DNA of 11,803 bases from Azotobacter paspali. Its GTDB lineage: Bacteria; Pseudomonadota; Gammaproteobacteria; Pseudomonadales; Pseudomonadaceae. Below are positions 6,979-11,803 of this stretch, piece by piece (the first letter of the stretch is position 1; each line of letters opens with the position of its first letter). Both the position numbers and the translations under genes were made by a program. The notes under the pieces were generated by a model. It was not told the DNA's origin, searched no databases, and saw only the letters and a list, made by a program, of their open reading frames with translations. The stretch is taken from assembly GCF_042434745.1 (NCBI RefSeq), contig NZ_JBHLSS010000091.1. One strand, 5' to 3'.

Positions 6979-7031
6979 AAACTGATCGCCAACCAGTTGG
7001 CTCCTACCTTGTCGGGACCGACTCAACACAT

Positions 7032-7036
7032 GGAGG
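7032..7036 (+). promoter_or_regulatory. Ribosome binding site of guaD
   Basis: GGAGG lies eight bases before the ATG at 7045. It decides that start over the in-frame ATG at 7030, and over the longer open frame that runs back into the tandem array. Confidence 0.75.
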
Positions 7037-7044
7037 ACCGTCCG

Positions 7045-8343
7045 ATGCAAGCCTACCGCGCCGCCCTGCTCCACTGTCTCGCCGATCCCCGCGAGGTCGG
7101 CATCGAGCGCTCGTACCAGTATTTCGAGGACGGCCTGCTGCTGGTCGAGAACGGCAGGATCGCCCGGATCGGCGCCGCCGCCGAGCTGCTGCCGGGCCTG
7201 CCGGCCGGGATCGGGGTGGTCGAGTACCACGACGCGCTGATCGTCCCCGGCTTCGTCGACACTCACATCCATTACCCGCAACTGGACGTGATCGCCTCCT
7301 ACGGCAGCCAGTTGCTGGAGTGGCTGGAGACCTACACCTTCCCCGCCGAGGCGCGCTTCGCCGACCCGGCGCACGCCCGCGCCCAGGCGCGGCTGTTTCT
7401 CGCCGAGCTGTTGCGCAACGGCACCACCACGGCGCTGGTGTTCGCCACCGTGCATCCGCAGTCGGTGGACGCCTTCTTCGAGGAGGCGCAGCGGCTCGGC
7501 CTGCGGATGATCGCCGGCAAGGTGCTGATGGACCGCAACGCCCCGGACGAACTGCGCGACAGCGCCGCCTCCGGCTACGTCGAGAGCTGCGCGCTGATCG
7601 AGCGCTGGCATGGCAAGGGTCGCCTGCACTACGCCGTCACCCCGCGCTTCGCGCCGACCAGCACGCCCGGACAGCTCGATCTAGCCGGCCGGCTGCTGCG
7701 CGAATACCCCGGCCTCTACCTGCACACCCACTTGTCCGAGAACCGCGCGGAAATCGACTGGGTGAAGGAACTGTTCCCCGAGCGCAGGCACTACCTGGAC
7801 GTCTACGACCACCACCGTCTGCTCGGCGAGCGCTCGGTGTTCGCCCACGGCGTCCACCTCTGCGACGACGAGTGCCGGCGGCTCGGCGAGAGCGGCTCGG
7901 CGGTGGCCTTCTGCCCGACCTCCAACCTGTTCCTCGGCAGCGGCCTGTTCGACCTGGCTCGACTGGAAGGCCACGGCGTGCGCGTCGGCCTGGGCACCGA
8001 CGTCGGCGGCGGTACCAGCTTCTCCCAGTTGCAGAGCCTCAACGAGGCCTACAAGGTGCTGCAGTTGCAGGGGCAAAAACTCGACCCGTTCAAGGCGCTG
8101 TACCTGGCCACCCTCGGCGGCGCCAGGGCGCTCTACCTGGACGAGCGCATCGGCAACCTGCAACCGGGCAAGGACGCCGACTTCGTGGTGCTCGACTGCA
8201 AGGCCACGCCGCTGCTCGCCCGCCGTCTGGAACAGGCGCGCAGCCTCGCGGAAAGGCTGTTCGCGCTGATGATCCTCGGCGACGACCGCGCGGTGCGGGA
8301 AACCTTCGCCGCCGGGCGCCCGGTGCACCGTCGCGACGCATGA
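7045..8343 (+). CDS. guaD: Guanine deaminase
   Basis: A 432-residue cytosolic zinc amidohydrolase that converts guanine to xanthine and ammonia, feeding xanthine dehydrogenase. Visible are H74 and H76 in 'PGFVDTHIHYPQ', the guanine deaminase signatures 'SYGSQLLEWLETYTFPAE' and 'VTPRFAPTST', H229 in 'HTHLSEN', H268 in 'FAHGVHL', 'CPTSNLFLGSG' and D319 in 'GLGTDVGGGTS'. The length matches the family (about 430-440). The frame is open to the left as far as the hairpin element at 6917, but the chosen ATG at 7045 has GGAGG (7032-7036) eight bases upstream. An in-frame ATG at 7030 would add five residues and overlap that ribosome site. In related pseudomonads guaD follows xdhC closely; here the tandem array lies between them, so co-transcription may be weakened or guaD may rely on its own promoter in 6982-7030, where I see no clear consensus. 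Confidence 0.95.
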   Translation: MQAYRAALLHCLADPREVGIERSYQYFEDGLLLVENGRIARIGAAAELLPGLPAGIGVVEYHDALIVPGFVDTHIHYPQLDVIASYGSQLLEWLETYTFPAEARFADPAHARAQARLFLAELLRNGTTTALVFATVHPQSVDAFFEEAQRLGLRMIAGKVLMDRNAPDELRDSAASGYVESCALIERWHGKGRLHYAVTPRFAPTSTPGQLDLAGRLLREYPGLYLHTHLSENRAEIDWVKELFPERRHYLDVYDHHRLLGERSVFAHGVHLCDDECRRLGESGSAVAFCPTSNLFLGSGLFDLARLEGHGVRVGLGTDVGGGTSFSQLQSLNEAYKVLQLQGQKLDPFKALYLATLGGARALYLDERIGNLQPGKDADFVVLDCKATPLLARRLEQARSLAERLFALMILGDDRAVRETFAAGRPVHRRDA

Positions 8344-8382
8344 AGCCACGGGTCCGCGCGGCCGCGACGACGCGCGCCTGTC

Positions 8383-9917
8383 CTACAGGCAGCGGCGCAG
8401 TTCGGTCTTGAGGATCTTGCCGTAGCCGTTTTTCGGCAACTTTCGGACGAACAGGTAGCGCCTGGACTTCTTGAACGATGCCAGGCGCGCGACGAACCAG
8501 GCGTCGAGCGCCTGCGCGTCCGCCCGTTCGCCGGGGCGGAGGACGACGAAGGCCGCCACGCTTTCGCCCCACTCCGGGTCCGGCTCGCCGACCACCGAGA
8601 CTTCGGCGATCGCCGGGTGCAGCGCCAGCACCTCTTCCACTTCGCGGGGATAGATATTGCTGCCCCCGGAGACGATCACGTCCTTGCCGCGGTCGGTGAG
8701 GGTCAGCAGGCCGTCGCGATCCGGGTAACCGATATCGCCGGTACGCAGCCAGCCGTCCACCAGGGTTGCCGCGCTCGCCGCCGCGTCGCGCCAGTAGCCG
8801 TACATCACGCAGGGACCGCGCGCCACGACCTCTCCCGGCCGGCCCGCCGGTAGCGGATCGCCCGCGGCATCCAGCACGCCGACCTCGACGCACAACTGCG
8901 GGTAACCGACCGAGGCGGCCAGTCCGCGCGCGCCCGGTCGGCGATCAGTTCGCGCGACAGCACGGTGATCGTCATCGAACTTTTGCCCTGGCCGTAGATC
9001 TGGATCAGCCGCGGGCCGAAGGTCGCCAGCGCCTCCCGCAGATCGACCAGGTACAGCGGCGCGACACCGGTAGACGATGGACTTGATGCCGTTGCCGGCG
9101 TAGCCCTGGCGGCGCGCCTCCCCGACCATCCGCTTGAGCATGGTCGGCACCGCGAACAGGCTCAGGCGCCCCAGCATCCCGGCCAGCCCGAACAGCTCGG
9201 CGGCATCGAAGCCCCGCGAAGCGGGCACCACATGGCGGGCGCCGCAGCGGACAGGGATGAAGTTGTACAGCCCCGCGCCATGCGACATGGGCGCGGCGTA
9301 GAGGTAGGCATCGTCCGCCTCGACCGGATCGACGTCGACCGGACAGCAGAGGGACATCGCCAGCAGGTTGCCGTGGGACAGCATCACGCCCTTGGCGCGG
9401 CCGGTGGTGCCGGAGGTGTAGAACAACCAGGCGAGATCGTCCGTGCCGCACAGGACGAGGCTCGCCAGGTCGGGAGCGGTCCGCTTCGGCCGCTCGCTGC
9501 CGAGGCCGGCCAGCTCCCGGCAGTGCGCGGACAGCCCGTCGCGAACAGAGCGCCGTCGTCGGTGAAGATCAGCCGGGCCTGCGCGTCGCCGGCGATCCAG
9601 GCGGCCTCGTCGCCATGCAGCTTGTGGTTGATCGGCACCGCCACCGCACCGGCCCACCAGATGGCGTAGAGCAGCTCCAGGTACTCGCAGGCGTTGTGCA
9701 TGAACAGTGCGACCCGATCCCCAAGGGCGATGCCGTGCCCGTCGCGCAGCCCGCTCGCCCGCGCCGTGGTGGCGGCGGCGAAGGCGCGGTAATCCGCGAC
9801 CGTGCGCTCACCCTCGTACAGGGCTGGCCGCGCCGGCCAGCGACGCGCGGCGGCGTCCCTCGTTTCAGTTATATAAAACAAAATTATTATATATATATTT
9901 CTATAATGTTTTTGCAT
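8383..9917 (-). pseudogene. Acyl-CoA synthetase (AMP-binding enzyme), frameshifted
   Basis: This is the remains of an ANL-superfamily acid-CoA ligase of about 510 codons. The N-terminal part ('ALYEGERTVADYRAFAAA', 'GDRVALFMHNACEYLELLYAIWWAGAVAVPINHKL') is in one frame; near 9540 a lost base shifts it to the frame carrying the ATP loop 'YTSGTTGRAKGVMLSH', 'GWLRTGDIGYPDRDGLLTLTDRGKDVIVSGG' and the C-terminal lysine region 'PKNGYGKILKTEL'. A second shift near 9070 (extra base) and a third near 8930 (missing base) cancel out, so about 46 residues between them are nonsense. Read in the right frame that stretch gives 'PLYLVDLREALATFGPRLIQIYGQGKSSMTIT', the core A5 region, with Lys where the family has Glu (YGQGE). 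The acyl substrate cannot be told. The ATG taken here (9917) lies in AT-rich DNA with only a distant AGGA; the original start may be lost. It converges on guaD with a 39-bp gap. Sequencing error is the alternative, but the motif change argues for real decay. Confidence 0.85.
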
Positions 9918-9920
9918 ATT
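9865..9920. other. AT-rich segment between divergent genes
   Basis: About 55 bases of almost pure A/T inside otherwise GC-rich DNA, holding an alternating AT run and a TATAAT at 9902-9907 on the + strand. It overlaps the 5' end of the acyl-CoA synthetase pseudogene and lies 90-145 bp upstream of the monooxygenase start. It could contain the monooxygenase promoter, but no good -35 box lies 17 bp upstream of the TATAAT. A foreign insertion or recombination scar is equally possible. Confidence 0.4.
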
Positions 9921-9962
9921 CAGGCGGCTTTTCCTAGCATCACGACAGCAGCGCAAATCCGT

Positions 9963-9981
9963 CTTGCCGTATACCGGCAAG
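9963..9981. promoter_or_regulatory. Inverted repeat upstream of the monooxygenase
   Basis: A perfect 7-bp inverted repeat, CTTGCCG (9963-9969) and CGGCAAG (9975-9981), flanks TATAC. It ends 27 bp before the monooxygenase ATG. It could be an operator or a hairpin in the 5' untranslated region near the ribosome site at 9995-10000. I do not recognise the protein that would bind it. Confidence 0.4.
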
Positions 9982-10008
9982 CACCTTTCAGAATGGAGAA
10001 CATGCGAA

Positions 10009-11118
10009 ATGAGTCTGGAGTTCATTGGTTTCATCGGCCCACAGGAAGCGAGCGAATCCCTGGCCGCGCGCGGACCGCAGGTCGACCGGGAATTTATCAA
10101 GGCCTTCGCCCAGGCCCAGGAATACGGTGGTTTCGACAAGGCCCTGCTGGCAGTGAACACCAGCGTGCCGGATTCCCTGGTGCTGGCCAGTTACGCCGCC
10201 GCCCATACCGAACGGCTGGGCCTGCTGGTCGCCCACCGCCCCGGCTTCCAGGCTCCCACCTTCGCGGCCCGCCAGTTCGCCACCCTGGATCAGTTGAGCA
10301 ACGGGCGCGCCGCGATCAACGTGATCACCGGCGGCGACAGCGGCGATCTGCAGCGGGACGGCGAACTACTCACCGACAAAGACGAGCGCTATCGGCGCAC
10401 CGACGAATACCTCGACGTGTTCAAGAAAACCTGGACGAGCACCGAGCCTTTCGACCACCAAGGAAAGTACTACCAGATCACCGACAACCTGACCCAGGTG
10501 AAGCCCGTGCAGAAGCCGCACCTGCCGATCTTCTTCTCCGGCGCCTCCGACGCCGCCGTGGAGGTCGCGGCCAAGCACGCGGACGTCTACATGATGTGGG
10601 GCGAACCGGTGGAGAACATCCACGAGCGCATCGCCCAGGTACGCAAGGCGGCGGCCAAGTACGGCCGGGACAAGCACATCCGCTTCAGCCTGTCGCTGCG
10701 CCCGATCCTCGGCGCGACCGAGGAGGAAGCCTGGGCGCGCTCCCGGCGCATCCTGGAAAGCGCCACCCGGCTGGTGAACCAGCAGGGCGGCTGGCGCCGC
10801 TTCAAGGAAGGCGCCAAGAGCAACGTGGGCGCCGAGCGCCTGGTGGACTTCTCGCGCCAGCGGCCCGTGCACGACAAGCGCCTGTGGACGGAGATCGCCG
10901 CGCTGACCGGTGCCGCGGGCAACTCGACCTCCCTGGTCGGAACGCCCGACCAGGTCGCCGAGTCCGCGCTGGACTACTACAACGTCGGCGTGACCACCTT
11001 CCTGTTCCGCGGCTTCGACCCGTTGCGCGATGCCGTCGAATACGGGCAGGAGCTGCTGCCGCGCATCCGCAAGCTGGTGAACGAGCAGTCCGCCGCGCCG
11101 AAAAGCCTGGCCGGCTGA
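10009..11118 (+). CDS. Flavin-dependent monooxygenase, luciferase-like (SsuD-related)
   Basis: A 369-residue protein of the bacterial luciferase-like TIM-barrel superfamily, which uses reduced FMN from a partner reductase and O2 to oxidise a small substrate. Family features include 'HTERLGLLVAHRPGFQAPTFAARQFATLDQLSNGRAAINVITGG' (66-109), 'KDERYRRTDEYL' (124-135), 'PHLPIFFSGASDAA' (170-183) and 'ADVYMMWGEP' (191-200), which place it beside the alkanesulfonate monooxygenases. The length is close to SsuD (about 380). By recalled alignment the residues studied in E. coli SsuD (C54, R226, H228, R297, Y331) correspond here to non-matching residues, for example 'FSLSLRPI' (226-233) in place of SsuD 'FGIRLHVI', so sulfonate cleavage should not be assumed. 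The ATG at 10009 is set by GGAGAA (9995-10000) eight bases upstream and by the family's usual N-terminus. No flavin reductase or ABC transporter gene is visible nearby; TonB follows. Confidence 0.88.
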   Translation: MSLEFIGFIGPQEASESLAARGPQVDREFIKAFAQAQEYGGFDKALLAVNTSVPDSLVLASYAAAHTERLGLLVAHRPGFQAPTFAARQFATLDQLSNGRAAINVITGGDSGDLQRDGELLTDKDERYRRTDEYLDVFKKTWTSTEPFDHQGKYYQITDNLTQVKPVQKPHLPIFFSGASDAAVEVAAKHADVYMMWGEPVENIHERIAQVRKAAAKYGRDKHIRFSLSLRPILGATEEEAWARSRRILESATRLVNQQGGWRRFKEGAKSNVGAERLVDFSRQRPVHDKRLWTEIAALTGAAGNSTSLVGTPDQVAESALDYYNVGVTTFLFRGFDPLRDAVEYGQELLPRIRKLVNEQSAAPKSLAG

Positions 11119-11142
11119 AGCGAGCGACGCTCCAGGCGTACC

Positions 11143-11178
11143 GCAAGCACGTGGCTTCGCCGAGCCATCGGCGCTTGC
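11143..11178. other. Possible stem-loop after the monooxygenase gene
   Basis: GCAAGC (11143-11148) can pair with GCTTGC (11173-11178), and inside it TGGCT (11152-11156) with AGCCA (11163-11167), giving a two-part stem 24 bp after the monooxygenase stop. No run of T follows, so if it ends transcription it would need Rho or be inefficient. The rest of the 131-bp gap before tonB shows no clear promoter or Fur-like site to my eye. Confidence 0.35.
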
Positions 11179-11236
11179 GAATCCGCAGCGATCGCTTTCG
11201 GTTTCTTCCAGTCATCCCCGGATAGACGTTTCGTTC

Positions 11237-11241
11237 AGGAG
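11237..11241 (+). promoter_or_regulatory. Ribosome binding site of tonB
   Basis: AGGAG lies eight bases ahead of the ATG at 11250 and fixes the start of a coding region that runs off the window. Confidence 0.7.
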
Positions 11242-11249
11242 TTTTGCCG

Positions 11250-11803
11250 ATGGGCAGCGTCCTTACAGCCAATGGTCCCGCTGCCGGGCCATGGCCTGAA
11301 GCGGGTATTTCTGGCGAGGTTCCCGAGTTTGCCGTGCCGATCCGCCGCTCTCTGGGCGCCGTGCGCTTCGTGGTGCCGGATACGCGCCCGCTGCGCCGCC
11401 GGGAAGCGCTCCTGCTCGGTGCCCTGGCGCTGGCGCTACACGCCGGCGCCCTGCACTGGTTCGGCCGCCACAGCGCGCCGCCCCTGCCGGAGGTCCCCGT
11501 GCAAATCCCCCCCATGACCATCGAGTTCAGCAGCTCGGCGCCGCCCACCGAGCCGCTCGAACCAGCGCCGCCGCCACCGGCGGTCGCCGCAGCGGAGCCG
11601 CCTCCCCCTGCGCCGGTGGTCGAGGAACTGGCCCCTAGGAAGGCGCCGCCCAAACCGCCCAAACCCCAGCCGCCCAGGCAGAAAGCCGAAGCCAAGCCGG
11701 CCAGGACACCTCCGGCCAAAGCCGAGGCGCCATCCGCTCCGCCGGCACCCCCGGCTCCCCCGGCACCAGCCGCCCCGGCATCGGCGCCCGCGCCCGCCCA
11801 GGC
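11250..11803 (+). CDS. tonB: TonB energy transducer, N-terminal part (cut by window end)
   Basis: The first 184 codons of a TonB-family protein, which spans the periplasm and passes inner-membrane proton-motive energy (via ExbB-ExbD) to outer-membrane receptors for siderophores, cobalamin or other scarce nutrients. The start is the ATG at 11250, with AGGAG at 11237-11241. Residues 1-51 are a cytoplasmic extension ending in 'RPLRRRE'; residues 53-71 form the single membrane anchor, with H64 at the place of the conserved TonB membrane histidine. 'PMTIEF' follows, then a Pro/Ala/Lys-rich linker from about 98 on ('KAPPKPPKPQPP' is typical). The long N-terminal extension is a trait I know from Pseudomonas TonB proteins. 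The C-terminal receptor-binding domain lies beyond the window, so function rests on the N-terminal half. Which receptor it serves is unknown. Confidence 0.85.
   Translation, partial: MGSVLTANGPAAGPWPEAGISGEVPEFAVPIRRSLGAVRFVVPDTRPLRRREALLLGALALALHAGALHWFGRHSAPPLPEVPVQIPPMTIEFSSSAPPTEPLEPAPPPPAVAAAEPPPPAPVVEELAPRKAPPKPPKPQPPRQKAEAKPARTPPAKAEAPSAPPAPPAPPAPAAPASAPAPAQ

Larger units (their letters stand above)
6173..6981 (+). repeat. Four-unit tandem array: xdhC 3' end plus double-hairpin element
   Basis: Four direct repeats lie head to tail at 6173-6374, 6375-6576, 6577-6779 and 6780-6981 (202, 202, 203 and 202 bp). Each has 132 bp encoding the XdhC tail and stop, a short spacer, a 62-bp double-hairpin element and a three-base link to the next unit. 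Units differ at only a few positions. By my hand alignment every substitution is a transition, and there is one single-base insertion (an A just after the stop in unit 3). Units 2-4 share CTAAAG where unit 1 has CTGGAG. The unit start ('AAGCTG' context, 6171-6176) and the sequence after the last unit ('AAACTG', 6979-6984) share CTG, which points to a first duplication at microhomology, then growth by unequal crossing-over or slippage. The array separates xdhC from guaD by about 740 bp. Confidence 0.95.

Noticed and set aside
6173..6981. CRISPR-like array
   Set aside because: The units are about 202 bp, nearly identical throughout and have no unique spacers; they contain xdhC coding sequence, and no cas genes are near.
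6989..7000. Short inverted repeat CCAAC-CA-GTTGG before guaD
   Set aside because: Five-base arms are expected by chance in this length of sequence, and I recognise no regulator for it.
8344..8382. Bidirectional terminator between guaD and the acyl-CoA synthetase pseudogene
   Set aside because: The 39-bp gap is GC-rich with overlapping CGCG palindromes but no stable stem followed by T-runs on either strand.
10802..11719. A 305-residue - strand open frame opposite the monooxygenase end and tonB
   Set aside because: Its Gly/Ala/Ser-rich low-complexity part is the reverse of the TonB proline-rich linker. The + strand reading has a ribosome site, a membrane anchor and TonB features.

Overview
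The window is about 11.8 kb of GC-rich DNA. Codon use is strongly G/C-ending and gene content is Pseudomonas/Azotobacter-like: a purine catabolic cluster in the pseudomonad arrangement, a proline-rich TonB with a cytoplasmic N-terminal extension, and short palindromic intergenic elements of a kind common in that group. I assign it to a gammaproteobacterium of the Pseudomonadaceae by inference from these traits; no rRNA or tRNA is present to confirm it.

Layout. (1) 1-448 has no gene; its first ~160 bases hold an intergenic repeat with a long stem-loop. (2) 449-8343, all on the + strand, is a purine degradation cluster: adenine deaminase, xanthine dehydrogenase small subunit (xdhA), large subunit (xdhB), the maturation factor xdhC, and guanine deaminase (guaD). 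Adenine is deaminated to hypoxanthine and guanine to xanthine. Xanthine dehydrogenase oxidises hypoxanthine and xanthine to urate, so both purine bases funnel into one molybdenum enzyme. No uricase, permease or regulator lies in the window. (3) Between xdhC and guaD, 6173-6981 is a tandem array of four ~202-bp units. Each joins the last 132 bp of xdhC to a 62-bp double-hairpin element and short flanks. The first unit is the real xdhC 3' end; the other three are extra copies. Related double-hairpin elements also sit between adenine deaminase and xdhA and between xdhB and xdhC, where the element's end supplies the xdhB stop codon.

(4) 8383-9917 on the - strand is a decayed acyl-CoA synthetase (AMP-forming) with three single-base frameshifts and a changed core motif. 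Its 5' end runs into a very AT-rich stretch unlike everything around it. (5) 10009-11118 (+) encodes a flavin-dependent monooxygenase of the bacterial luciferase-like/SsuD-like superfamily. By recalled alignment it lacks the residues studied in SsuD, so its substrate is open. (6) 11250 to the end (+) is the N-terminal part of a TonB protein, cut off by the window edge in its proline-rich linker.

The most unusual structure is the tandem array that has pushed guaD about 740 bp away from xdhC. The acyl-CoA synthetase pseudogene and the catalytic-residue changes in the monooxygenase are next. I see no sign of a defence system, CRISPR array, phage or complete insertion sequence.
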